In this document: piece by piece, positions 41,310 through 50,630 of the stretch
Position numbering within the stretch: the stretch's first letter is position 1
Layout of the letters: every line of letters starts with the position of its first letter
Assembly: GCF_024721605.1 (NCBI RefSeq)
Contig: NZ_CP102630.1
Span: 1,364,001 to 1,428,000 of the forward strand
DNA length: 64,000 nucleotides
Direction of reading: 5' to 3'
DNA from: Sphingomicrobium flavum
GTDB lineage: Bacteria; Pseudomonadota; Alphaproteobacteria; Sphingomonadales; Sphingomonadaceae
Notes under the pieces: model-generated
What the model saw: the letters and a program-made list of their open reading frames with translations, nothing else
Told to the model about the DNA's origin: nothing
The model's database searches: none
Program-made: the position numbers and the translations under genes

Positions 41310-41962
41310 CAGAAGCCTCCCGCAAGTAGAGAGCCAAAGCCGCCACCGCCAGGCATGAACGCCGATACGGCCTTATCCGCAAAGGCTCCGGCATTGTTCC
41401 ACATCGCGTTGTTGACGCCGCCCTTGAACAGGTGATGGCCAGCACGAGCCGCGCCCTGCTGCCCGTAGAGGTTGGTGACGTTATTCGCGTGTTGCTGTCC
41501 AAAGTTCGCAACCGACTCTGTCGCGCCCATGCCCATGCCCGCCAGACCGCCAAGGCTCGCGAGCTGACGATCGATCGTTCGCATGAGTGTATCGGCACCA
41601 AAGTCCGCCAGGCCCCGTTGAGTGTTTCCACCGCGCATCCCGCCCGTTGCAGCGGCCGTTTGCAGAAGCGCTTCTTCGCCATTGCGATAAAGGGATTGGT
41701 AGAACGGGCTGCTGTAGAGGGCCTCGATGGCAGCTTGCTGGCTTTCGTCGCCATTGATGCCTACCAGGTCGCCAAGGCCACTGAGGCCAGAATATCCTGC
41801 CTCGCGAAAGGGCGAGAAGTCTTCGCGCGTCTGTCGAAACTGTGCGTCCTGCACATCGATGCCACGGTTTAGAGCATCGATTTGGGCCTGCATTGCCTTG
41901 CGGCTTTGCTTCTTCGCCTTACCGGCTCCGATGACCCCACCAAGAAATTTGAACAAACCCAC
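41309..41962 (-). CDS. Phage DNA-transfer (ejection) protein
   Basis: 217 residues. It starts MGLFKFLGGVIGAGKAKKQ, a Gly-rich membrane-interacting helix, followed by a coiled-coil stretch. The centre carries the family pattern FSPFREAGYSGLSGLGDL, then SSPFYQSLYRNGEEALLQTAAATGGMRGGN, and the C-terminus is Gly/Ala/Met-rich. This is the signature of podovirus/siphovirus DNA-transfer proteins that leave the virion with the genome and form a channel. It starts the module: the next two genes overlap it or each other. Upstream should come head and tail genes, but only a gene fragment is found. Confidence 0.75.
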   Translation of the reverse strand: MGLFKFLGGVIGAGKAKKQSRKAMQAQIDALNRGIDVQDAQFRQTREDFSPFREAGYSGLSGLGDLVGINGDESQQAAIEALYSSPFYQSLYRNGEEALLQTAAATGGMRGGNTQRGLADFGADTLMRTIDRQLASLGGLAGMGMGATESVANFGQQHANNVTNLYGQQGAARAGHHLFKGGVNNAMWNNAGAFADKAVSAFMPGGGGFGSLLAGGF

Positions 41963-41974
41963 TCGAACCTCCCG

Positions 41975-42265
41975 CTATCGATGGCTCGATAATAGGACGG
42001 CGGGCAACGCCTCGCGCTTGAACAATTGGAAGGTCGTGCGGTCTAGAAGTTCGTCGGCCTGTTCCGGTGGGAGTGGGGCGACCTCTGCATGATGGGCAAA
42101 CGTCAGAGCATCTAGGCGCCTAGACGTTTCGAACTGACGGGCGACCGAACCATACATCATCAGAGATTTAAAGCTGAGTTTGAAAATACCTTCCGCCGCC
42201 ACCTTCGCCCGGTCCCCATAGCGATGTTGGAATAGTCTCAGGAATGTTCGCGGCGCCGTGACGTT
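41975..42265 (-). pseudogene. Remnant of a DNA-binding-type protein
   Basis: The frame reads NVTAPRTFLRLFQHRYGDR, then LMMYGSVARQFETSRRLDALTFAHHAEVAPLPPEQADELLD. This pattern (a RYGDR helix, then SVARxFExSRR and HHAEVAxLPPE) occurs in longer phage and plasmid DNA-binding proteins. Here there is no plausible start codon after the preceding gene, and the match stops abruptly after ADELLD. It looks like an internal fragment joined by deletion. It lies exactly where the missing terminase, portal and capsid genes would be expected. Confidence 0.45.
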
Positions 42266-42275
42266 CTGCGCCTTG

Positions 42276-42518
42276 TCATCGAGGCAGCGTGAAGTGCCGT
42301 AGATCCCGCAATAGCTTGCGCCGCATCCGATATTCGGCAGACCGAAGGCCATGTTTCCAGGCGTTCCTATTCCCCAGCGGTGCGCCGGGGCTCTTGCCGC
42401 CGTGCAACCGGCACCTTCCGTTTGGCATCGCGGGCGATTGGCATGATGTCCCCCGCCGCGTCCGGGCAAGACAGCGCGGGGCTTCCTTCAATGCCGCCGG
42501 CTGGCTCTTGCACTCCAC
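42276..42518 (-). CDS. HGG-motif small protein
   Basis: About 80 residues if started at the GTG at 42518. The core, RTRRGTSCQSPAMPNGRCRLHGGKSPGAPLGNRNAWKHG, is a well-known alphaproteobacterial phage/island motif with two cysteines and an HGG turn; it probably binds metal or nucleic acid. The C-terminus (LLRDLRHFTLPR) is shorter than usual. It normally follows the gene found here upstream, but in this window the two frames overlap by over 150 bp across a G6AG6 tract, so either the start is uncertain or a frameshift separates them. Confidence 0.6.
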   Translation of the reverse strand: MECKSQPAALKEAPRCLARTRRGTSCQSPAMPNGRCRLHGGKSPGAPLGNRNAWKHGLRSAEYRMRRKLLRDLRHFTLPR

Positions 42519-43194
42519 GGGGTTGTCCGCCGCTTTTTGAATTGTCCCCCCTCCCCCCGCTTTGATTGATCGTTCCTGCGACAACTGCCTGCCCTCCTTC
42601 GTGAACGTGAACATATTTGACGACTTGCTCTCCACCGCGCCGAAGCTTCGCCAGCGCCTCCATCTGCATGGTGTAGGTCCGCATAAATTTATCGGTCATG
42701 TTGCCGAGCTGAGCGACGGCATCCATGCTATCGGCGCCGCGCATGTTCGCGGCCGCCCACAATGCATTTTCGTGCGCGATGATCATCTGCACCACGAGCT
42801 GGCATTCAAGCTCATTTTGCGGCGCGGCCCCTTCGATGATCGCCAATGCCGAGCTCAGCGCCCGGTCTGTGATGCCTGGGCCAGACTGCCAATATTGAAT
42901 GAGGTTGCCGAGGATCGAATTGGTAAAGTGCTGCGAGCCGGTTCCCATGGCATCCGTTGCCCGGATTGACTTGAGTGCGTCCCTCGTAAGGTCATCGCTG
43001 AATTGAACCCCGACAGGGCCATCGCCATCCTTGACCGGCTTGGCAGTAAGCGCGGCTGGCCTACCAGCCCATCGCTCGAAAGCTTCCAGCATCCGCGACT
43101 GGTCAGGCTCCTCCAGCTTGTTGATCTCTGCCAACACATCCAATTCGATTTTTTCGCCATTACGTTCAACGGCCAGCTTCCCATTCTTCGCCAT
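42367..43194 (-). CDS. Conserved phage/island protein of unknown function
   Basis: 275 residues from the ATG at 43194, which overlaps the initiator gene stop by one base (TGATG). Residues 60-215 are helical (ENALWAAANMRGADSMDAVAQLGNMTDKFMRTYTMQMEALAKLRRGGEQ), followed by VVKYVHVHEGGQAVVAGTI, a His-rich strand typical of a recurrent family in Rhizobiales and Sphingomonadales. The last 55 residues are the antiframe of the HGG protein and look unnatural; the true end probably lies near 42,540. The protein may have a shared role with the HGG protein, with which it usually pairs. Function unknown. Confidence 0.65.
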   Translation of the reverse strand: MAKNGKLAVERNGEKIELDVLAEINKLEEPDQSRMLEAFERWAGRPAALTAKPVKDGDGPVGVQFSDDLTRDALKSIRATDAMGTGSQHFTNSILGNLIQYWQSGPGITDRALSSALAIIEGAAPQNELECQLVVQMIIAHENALWAAANMRGADSMDAVAQLGNMTDKFMRTYTMQMEALAKLRRGGEQVVKYVHVHEGGQAVVAGTINQSGGRGDNSKSGGQPRGVQEPAGGIEGSPALSCPDAAGDIMPIARDAKRKVPVARRQEPRRTAGE

Positions 43195-43979
43195 CAAACG
43201 GCTCCCGCAACTCGTGGCTTTTCAGATTGGCGATCACGCGCCCGCTTTTTTTCAGCTCGCTTTCGGCACGTCTCCGAACAGTAGCGCTGCGCAGGATGGG
43301 CCCCGCGCTCGAAGTCGCGACCGCAATCGTCGCAATTCGCCGACCTCGTTTCATGGGGGGTATAATTCTTCCCCATTCGATCGACAGGGTATGGCTTAAC
43401 TATAAGCGGTGACGAATCGTCACCAGACTGCCCATTGCCGGTGGGGGTAGCCGCAGAGAGGCGAGTATTTTTTCTTGGTGACACATTGTCACCAGCCAAG
43501 CCCCCCTCTTGGTGACGATTGGTAACCAGATTTGCATTTCTTGGTGACGAATCGTCACCGTCGTTTTGCTTTTCTGGGGGGGTATAAAACCGATAGTCGT
43601 TAGTCGCTGCCACTGCTTTCCCGTGACCGTCAGTCGTTTGAATGAACGTCAGTCGATAAGTGCGCGCCTGCCGCTCTTTCCATCGCGCCTCGGCGCCAAT
43701 GTCTAGCAGACCTACCTCGAGCAATCGCGCGACAGCTTTCCCAATCCTTCCCTTGTGCACTTGCTTTGCGGACAGGTCGTCGCTGATCTGATCGTAGGAA
43801 CAGACAATCTCGCCATTGTTGAAGCCGTTGAAGCGATAATGGATGGCCTGGAATACCGCGCGCTCGAATGCGGTGAGCGCACGGTAGGCGGCTGAGGTAT
43901 AAACAACCTCAGGCAAGCCAATCCATCGTCCATTGCGCGTGTCGGCCTTCTGGGAAGGTTCCGCCCTCTTCCTACCCAT
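43194..43979 (-). CDS. Phage/island replication initiator-like protein
   Basis: 261 residues. Residues about 20-125 form a winged-helix domain (TSAAYRALTAFERAVFQAIHYRF, then CSYDQISDDLSAKQVHKGRIGKAVARLLEVGLL). Residues 135-200 are a low-complexity linker that contains GDDSSP twice and GDNVSP once. The C-terminus has a zinc motif: CDDCG at 216-219 and YCSETC with Cys234 and Cys238, followed by a basic tail (RKRAEKKRARDR). The linker DNA carries four palindromic iterons, as in lambda O, where the initiator gene contains its own origin. This supports a replication initiator role; no helicase or loader gene is obvious nearby. Confidence 0.7.
   Translation of the reverse strand: MGRKRAEPSQKADTRNGRWIGLPEVVYTSAAYRALTAFERAVFQAIHYRFNGFNNGEIVCSYDQISDDLSAKQVHKGRIGKAVARLLEVGLLDIGAEARWKERQARTYRLTFIQTTDGHGKAVAATNDYRFYTPPEKQNDGDDSSPRNANLVTNRHQEGGLAGDNVSPRKNTRLSAATPTGNGQSGDDSSPLIVKPYPVDRMGKNYTPHETRSANCDDCGRDFERGAHPAQRYCSETCRKRAEKKRARDRQSEKPRVAGAV
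43408..43559 (-). repeat. Four palindromic iterons (candidate replication origin)
   Basis: The 17-bp unit GGTGACGAATCGTCACC occurs at 43408-43424 and 43543-43559 exactly, and as close variants at 43477-43493 (GGTGACACATTGTCACC) and 43511-43527 (GGTGACGATTGGTAACC). Each is nearly self-complementary. Start-to-start spacings are 69, 34 and 32 bp, close to multiples of the helical repeat for the last three. They lie inside the initiator gene. Confidence 0.75.
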
Positions 43980-44172
43980 GTTTGCGCGTCCTACGACCCG
44001 CAGGGGCCATTACTGCCAATTTCCAGCCCGTGACGAACCGACGCAGCCGCGCCTCGACTTGGGCGCTCTGTTCGTCCGCGAACGTAGTGTCCTGATAGTT
44101 CGGGTGCGCGGGGCGCATGGACACGAGCCATTGCCCGTCTTCCAGCGCCTCGACATGAACTAAGCCGCTCAC
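43972..44172 (-). CDS. Small hypothetical protein of the replication module
   Basis: 66 residues starting at a GTG in a GTGA overlap with the previous gene, and overlapping the initiator start by 8 bp. The sequence SGLVHVEALEDGQWLVSMRPAHPNYQDTTFADEQSAQVEARLRRFVTGW is a likely small mixed domain: beta strands then a helix. No family is recognised. Coupled translation with its neighbours suggests a phage accessory replication or regulatory role. Confidence 0.55.
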   Translation of the reverse strand: MSGLVHVEALEDGQWLVSMRPAHPNYQDTTFADEQSAQVEARLRRFVTGWKLAVMAPAGRRTRKHG

Positions 44173-44507
44173 GCTGCTTCTCGCTTGAAGTGCGGCAGCA
44201 CCCACACGATCGCGCTCTTGCCGGTGCAGTTCTTCCGCCGCAGCCTGCTGTCCACGATCTTGCCCATACGTTTGAGCTCGCTTGTGCGGGGCTGGATAGA
44301 ATAACGGTCCATGTCCAATCGCTCCGCAAGTTCGTCAGCTGTCAGGCCAGCCGCACCAGCCCTCGTGATCGCCTCGAGCGCCATACGCTGCAAACGGCCG
44401 AGCTTTCGCGCCAGTTGGTCAGCGGCCTCGATGGACGTATCAACGCCGCGATGGCCGGGGGTGTGCGGATAGCCGTCCGCCCGATCTTCCTTGATATGAT
44501 CGCTCAT
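44169..44507 (-). CDS. Winged-helix DNA-binding protein
   Basis: 112 residues. Residues about 30-105 form a winged helix: KLGRLQRMALEAITRAGAAGLTADELAERLDMDRYSIQPRTSELKRMGKIVDS, ending with a wing and VWVLPHF. The LTADEL/DRYSIQPRTSEL pattern is that of small regulators in phage early regions. Its start overlaps the preceding gene by ATGA and it overlaps the next by GTGA, so it is part of one polycistronic unit leading to the initiator. It may bind near the iterons or control early genes. Confidence 0.7.
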   Translation of the reverse strand: MSDHIKEDRADGYPHTPGHRGVDTSIEAADQLARKLGRLQRMALEAITRAGAAGLTADELAERLDMDRYSIQPRTSELKRMGKIVDSRLRRKNCTGKSAIVWVLPHFKREAA

Positions 44508-44704
44508 CGATCTTCTCCAATCGTCAAAGGGGGTTGGCCGGCACGTTCAAGAAGTGTGACCAGCCATTCGCGTTGCTTGGGGCTTAGAGGGGTGTCATCC
44601 ACGACGACCTGACCCAGAAATGAGCCAGCCTTGCGCGTGAATGCTTGCCCGCTGTTAAGCAGCGCCAGGGCAGCATCGGCAGGGGTTTCAAACACGCTAC
44701 GCAT
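44504..44704 (-). CDS. Small phage accessory protein
   Basis: 66 residues with a strong AAGGAGG ribosome site 7 nt before the ATG, probably the first gene of the replication operon. The sequence includes GSFLGQVVVDDTPLSPKQREWLVTLLERAGQPPL, a pattern (SxKQxxWLxxLLxRAGxPPL) I have seen in several short alphaproteobacterial phage proteins without function. It is coupled to the winged-helix gene by ATGA. Confidence 0.65.
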   Translation of the reverse strand: MRSVFETPADAALALLNSGQAFTRKAGSFLGQVVVDDTPLSPKQREWLVTLLERAGQPPLTIGEDR

Positions 44705-44918
44705 GAATGACCTCCTTGCATTGCCCGTGGCGAAAGCGAGGCCTCGTGCGACATTGACACCTCAGCCGCGAGCATTGTCGCAGCCTTGCGCAAAACGCCG
44801 TCCTGACGTATTGAAAGTGCATCGTCGCCGTGACGTGTTTTAGGGGCCGTCCAGCCGTGCAAGCTGGGCGGCTCCGCGCATTAGGGGCTGCGCGAGCCCT
44901 TGCAGATCCCAGCATCGG
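44705..44918. promoter_or_regulatory. Gap between excisionase and replication operon
   Basis: 214 bp without a confident gene; two open frames end inside the next gene and have no good start. An imperfect 10-bp inverted repeat (GCCGTCCAGC with GCTGGGCGGC) lies at 44846-44872. It probably holds the promoter of the leftward replication operon. Confidence 0.4.
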
Positions 44919-45086
44919 TCATGCCGCTTCCGCAGCATACTCGCGCAGGCTCGTGACCTCGATAAGCCGACGCCGCCCGACCATGCGGGAGCGAATTTCG
45001 CCCGCATTCAAGAGATCGTAGAGGGTATTTCGCCCGACACCGAGCATCTGCATTGCCTCGCCGACAGAAACCAAAAGCTTTTCCAT
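44919..45086 (-). CDS. Excisionase/AlpA-like helix-turn-helix protein
   Basis: 55 residues, starting MEKLLVSVGEAMQMLGVGRN. It matches the MerR-type winged-helix fold of excisionases: LLVSVGEAMQMLGVGRNTLY is the HTH, and IRSRMVGRRRLIEVTSLREY is the wing and following strand. An AAGGA site lies 8 nt upstream of the ATG. It is located downstream of the integrase in the same direction, with a 120-bp gap. Together with the integrase it would excise the island. Confidence 0.85.
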   Translation of the reverse strand: MEKLLVSVGEAMQMLGVGRNTLYDLLNAGEIRSRMVGRRRLIEVTSLREYAAEAA

Positions 45087-45106
45087 GTCCTCGGTCCTTC
45101 ATTCGA

Positions 45107-45124
45107 CGCGGCGGAATTGCCGCG
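45107..45124. other. Inverted repeat between int and xis
   Basis: CGCGGC and GCCGCG pair around GGAATT, 20 bp upstream of the xis start. It could be an operator of xis or a protein site; the 120-bp gap has no other clear signal. Confidence 0.3.
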
Positions 45125-45206
45125 CCTTCAGACAGATTCGTAGGAAGAATTTTCAGTGCTCGCGTTTGAACAGTTGGACGCTTGTTTTTTTGCGTTTGCC
45201 TGCGGC

Positions 45207-46379
45207 TCAAGACACCAATTTCAGTACACTGGACTGGCCAGTCAGGAACGAACCCCAACGCTCCAGCAGATCGCGGCGCATGTCGAGGAATTTTGACCGC
45301 TGATAGGATCGCACAACGGCGTCAGGCACCATATGCGCCAGTGCGGCCTCTGCCACTGCTTCGGGAACCGTGGGAGCTTTCTCCGCTGCCCACGTGCGAA
45401 ACGCAGCACGGAAGCCGTGCACGGAATATGGGCCGCCTTCAGCCTTCACCACTTTCAACAACGTCATGTCGGCCAGCGGCCTCCCCGAAGTGCCAGCAAA
45501 CACGAGCTCATCCGGCCTATCACTCAATCGCGTTGCTGCCGCGTCGGCCAAAATGTCTTTGGCAAGGGCAGACAGCGTGACGACATGTGGCTCCCTATTC
45601 TTCATCAAGTCGGCTGGACGCGACCACAGGCCTTTTTCGAGGTCAATGTGCGACCAGCGCGTGCCGCGAACCTCACCCGATCGAGCAGCAGTCGCGATTA
45701 CAAATAGCAAGGCAAGTCGGCCAGCCGTCGCTGTATTGTTGCGCAGCCCATCAACGAATGATGGAATGTCTGCATAAGGCATTGCGGCGAAATTGCTTGG
45801 CCTGCTCTGCTTTGACAGCAACGGGCGCAAACCGTCGCGGGGGGCGCCGACCAATCGCCAGCCCTTCCCTTTGGCGAAGTCCAGAGTCGTTGCGATATGC
45901 TGCCTTACCTTCCGCGCAATGGCGGGTTTGTCCGTCCAGATCGGCGACAGCACAGTCAGGATGTCGCTCTCGTCAATGCTATCGACCCGCATCCGGCCGA
46001 TCTTCGGAAAGGCGTGGCGACGAAGCACTGACAGGAAGCTTTCGGCATGACGGGCAGACCACCCCGCGCCCCTGTGATCGTGGCATTGTTGCGCCGCCAC
46101 CTCGAATGATGGGGCTTGAGAACGGGCCTTGTCCCTGACCGCTATCGGATCACGCCCCTCCTTCGCCGCCTTGCGCAGTTCCCTTGCCCGATCACGGGCT
46201 TCGGCCAAACCATATTGAGCAACCGAGCCGATACCTATGTCGCGGCGCCGGCCTTCCACCTGGACGCGCAGCACCCAGCTTCGTGCGCCAGTCGGGCCGA
46301 CGAGCAGATACAAGCCCTCTCCATCCGAATGGCGACCAGGCGCAGCGCGATCAATCTGGCGAGCAGTCAGTCTCGGCAT
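45207..46379 (-). CDS. Tyrosine integrase (P4 family)
   Basis: 390 residues from MPRLTARQID; a GTG seven codons upstream is possible. The N-terminal arm-binding domain (DUF4102-like) shows GLYLLVGPTGARSWVLR. The core-binding domain follows at about 100-190. Catalytic residues are visible: Arg in ATAARSGEVRGTRW, the HxxR of HGFRAAFRTWAAE, the usual second histidine box near AALAHMVPD, and Tyr in VRSYQRSKFLDMRRDLL. This family inserts islands into tRNA 3' ends, matching the tRNA-Gln repeats. The gene points into the element; its start lies 131 bp from attR. Confidence 0.95.
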   Translation of the reverse strand: MPRLTARQIDRAAPGRHSDGEGLYLLVGPTGARSWVLRVQVEGRRRDIGIGSVAQYGLAEARDRARELRKAAKEGRDPIAVRDKARSQAPSFEVAAQQCHDHRGAGWSARHAESFLSVLRRHAFPKIGRMRVDSIDESDILTVLSPIWTDKPAIARKVRQHIATTLDFAKGKGWRLVGAPRDGLRPLLSKQSRPSNFAAMPYADIPSFVDGLRNNTATAGRLALLFVIATAARSGEVRGTRWSHIDLEKGLWSRPADLMKNREPHVVTLSALAKDILADAAATRLSDRPDELVFAGTSGRPLADMTLLKVVKAEGGPYSVHGFRAAFRTWAAEKAPTVPEAVAEAALAHMVPDAVVRSYQRSKFLDMRRDLLERWGSFLTGQSSVLKLVS

Positions 46380-46418
46380 TGCTCCCTCATTCACTCCCAC
46401 ATTTCGACGAAGCTTCTA

Positions 46419-46498
46419 GCAAACGGCAACGGACGGCAGCAAACGATTATTTCAAAAACCCTATGTTTCCGGCAATGATCGAGGGCGGAAGGCAAACG
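46419..46498 (+). repeat. Candidate integrase arm-binding repeats
   Basis: GCAAACG occurs three times between the integrase start and attR: 46419-46425, 46439-46445 and 46492-46498. The first two are exactly 20 bp apart (two helical turns). Position and spacing fit arm-type binding sites for the integrase. Confidence 0.45.
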
Positions 46499-46509
46499 TC
46501 GAAAAACAC

Positions 46510-46537
46510 AGGTTCGAATCCTCGTGGGGCATCCATT
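46510..46537 (+). repeat. attR (tRNA-Gln 3' copy)
   Basis: Perfect 28-bp copy of 25758-25785. The upstream sequence is not tRNA-like, so this copy is only the duplicated 3' end. acs begins 62 bp after it. Confidence 0.92.
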
Positions 46538-46599
46538 TTCCTTCACATCACCGCCCGCATCCCGCTAAACCGTATTGAAGTGTTTATCGGGAGAGTTTG

Positions 46600-48542
<1,943 letters not shown>

Positions 48543-48546
<4 letters not shown>

Positions 48547-50327
48547 TGCGCCTGCGCCTCGCCCGCGCCGCGCGGGACCCGGATGGACTCCACCAATTCA
48601 CCCACCTCGGCGGGGGGAGGCGCGGTGAGCTTGGCGACACCAATCGCCACCGCGAAATTGACCAGCATGCCGATGACGCCAATGCCTTCGGGCGAGATGC
48701 CGAAGAGCCAATTGTCCGCCACATTCATTTGCGGCGCCCAGAGCTTGAAATAGGCGATGTAGACAAAGGTAAAGGCCAGCCCCGCCACCATGCCCGCAAT
48801 CGCGCCCTCGCGGTTCATGCTTTTGGTGAAGATGCCCATGAAGATGGCGGGGAAGAGCGAGGCTGCTGCCAGCCCGAAAGCAAAGGCCACCACCTGCGCG
48901 ACAAAGCCCGGCGGATAGATGCCGAGCAGCCCCGCCACCACAATCGCCGCCGTTGCCGCCAGCCGCGCGGCCAGCAATTCGCCTTTCTCGCTAATCTGCG
49001 GCCGGAAGGTGCTTTTCAGCAGATCATGGCTGACCGCCGAGGAAATGACGAGCAAGAGCCCTGCCGCGGTCGATAGCGCCGCCGCCAGCCCGCCCGCCGC
49101 CACCAGCGCGATCACCCAGCCGGGCAGCCGCGCAATTTCCGGATTGGCCAGCACCATGATGTCGCGGTCGACATAGACTTCATTGGCGCTCTCGGTCGGC
49201 GCATTTTCCAGTAGCCGCTCGCCCGATGCCCCGCGTCCTTCGGCAAAGACCGGTGGGCCTTCCACCGCGTCGCCTGCGGCCACCTGCATCACGCCATCCT
49301 CATTCTTGTCGACCCAGGCGATCAGGCTGTTGGCTTCCCAATTGGTGAACCAGTCGGGCGCCTTGTCATATTCGACCTCATGCACGCTCTGGTTGAAATT
49401 GATGCGCGCAAAGGCCGCCACCGCCGGCGCGGTGGTGTAGAGAAGCGCGATAAAGACCAGCGCCCAGCCCGCCGATTTGCGCGCGTCAGACGCCTTGGGT
49501 ACCGTAAAGAAGCGCACGATCACATGGGGCAGCCCCGCCGTCCCGATCATTAGCGCTGCGGTAATGCAGAAGACATCGATGATCGACTTGGAGCCGTCGG
49601 TGTAGGGCCCGAAGCCCATCATCTGCAGGCTCTCGTCCAGCTTGGCGAGCACATGCATGCCCGACCCATCCTGCACCGTCCCGCCCAGCCCCAGCTGCGG
49701 CACCGGATTACCCGTCACCAGAAGCGAGATGAAAATGGCCGGCACCAGATAAGCGAAGATCAGCACGCAATATTGCGCGACCTGCGTGTAGGTGATGCCC
49801 TTCATCCCGCCCAGCACGGCATAGATGAAGACGATCCCCATGCCGATGATCACCCCCCAGGTGACATCAACATCGAGGAAGCGCGAAAAGACGATCCCCA
49901 CCCCGCGCATCTGCCCGGCAATATAGGTGAAACTGATGAAGATGAGGCAGACGACCGCCACCGTGCGCGCCCATTTGGAATAGTAACGCGTGCCAATAAA
50001 GTCGGGCACCGTGAACTGGCCGAATTTGCGCAGATAGGGCGCGAGCAGCAGCGCCAGCAGCACATAGCCCCCCGTCCATCCCATAAGATAGACCGACCCA
50101 TCATAGCCAAGGAAAGCGATCAGCCCCGCCATCGAGATGAAGCTCGCCGCGCTCATCCAGTCCGCCGCCGTTGCCATGCCGTTGACGACGGGATGCACGC
50201 CCCCGCCCGCTACGTAAAATTCCTTGGTGGATCCGGCCCGCGACCAGATGGCGATGCCGATATAGAGCGCGAAGCTCAACCCGACGAAGAGATAGATGAG
50301 GCCCTGCGTGCTCATCGGCTCAGTCAT
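48543..50327 (-). CDS. Sodium:acetate-type symporter (VC_2705 family)
   Basis: 594 residues with about 13 hydrophobic helices of the SSS family; the family motif region [25 protein letters not shown] and GRKGVITY-like [14 protein letters not shown] are visible. An extra hydrophilic insert (about 330-395, ending [17 protein letters not shown]) distinguishes the VC_2705 group from classical ActP. These transporters take up acetate or similar monocarboxylates with Na+. Translation is coupled to the DUF4212 small subunit, whose stop overlaps this start by 8 bp. The placement opposite acs links uptake and activation of acetate. Confidence 0.93.
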
Positions 50328-50577
50328 CCAGCCCGAAGCGTTTTTCGATCCGCTTCATCTTCCAGGCGTAGAAGAAAATAAGCGCGACGAACACATAGAT
50401 GCTGCCCTGCTGCGCAAACCAGAAGCCGAGCGGCACCCCGCCTATCATCCATTGATCGAGAAAATCGCGTAGCAGGATGCCCGCACCGAAGGAGACGGCG
50501 AACCAGATGGCGAGCAGGCCCAGCAACAGCCGCACATTGGCGCGCCAATAGGCTTTTGCATTATCCTGATCGCTCAT
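50320..50577 (-). CDS. DUF4212 symporter small subunit
   Basis: 85 residues from MSDQDNAKAYWRANVRLL, preceded by a GGGGGAGGGG ribosome site. Two membrane helices (LLLGLLAIWFAVSFGAGIL and IYVFVALIFFYAWKM) and the motif GVPLGFWFAQQGSIYVF identify the DUF4212 family, partners of VC_2705-type sodium symporters. The tail is basic and cytosolic ([13 protein letters not shown]). It overlaps the large subunit gene, so the two are co-produced. Confidence 0.93.
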   Translation of the reverse strand: MSDQDNAKAYWRANVRLLLGLLAIWFAVSFGAGILLRDFLDQWMIGGVPLGFWFAQQGSIYVFVALIFFYAWKMKRIEKRFGLDD

Positions 50578-50630
50578 CCGCCCCTCCCCCAAGATATTGC
50601 GGGCGATGGTAACGGCTTGGCCTGCTTCGT

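Larger units (their letters stand above)
25758..46537. mobile_element. Integrated element in tRNA-Gln (about 20.8 kb)
   Basis: The element is bounded by a perfect 28-bp direct repeat: the 3' end of tRNA-Gln at the left and a copy at the right. At the right end are a P4-type tyrosine integrase, an excisionase-like protein and arm-type repeats. The left third is visibly richer in A+T than the flanks and carries cargo (serine recombinase, GHKL/STAS operon). The right two thirds are phage-derived: XRE regulator, ejection proteins, replication module with iterons. No terminase, portal, capsid, tail or conjugation genes were found, so it is not a complete phage or ICE. It separates tRNA-Gln from acs. 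Confidence 0.9.

Noticed and set aside
43408-43559. Repeats considered as a CRISPR array
   Set aside because: Only four units with unequal spacing, each palindromic and inside a coding region, no cas genes.
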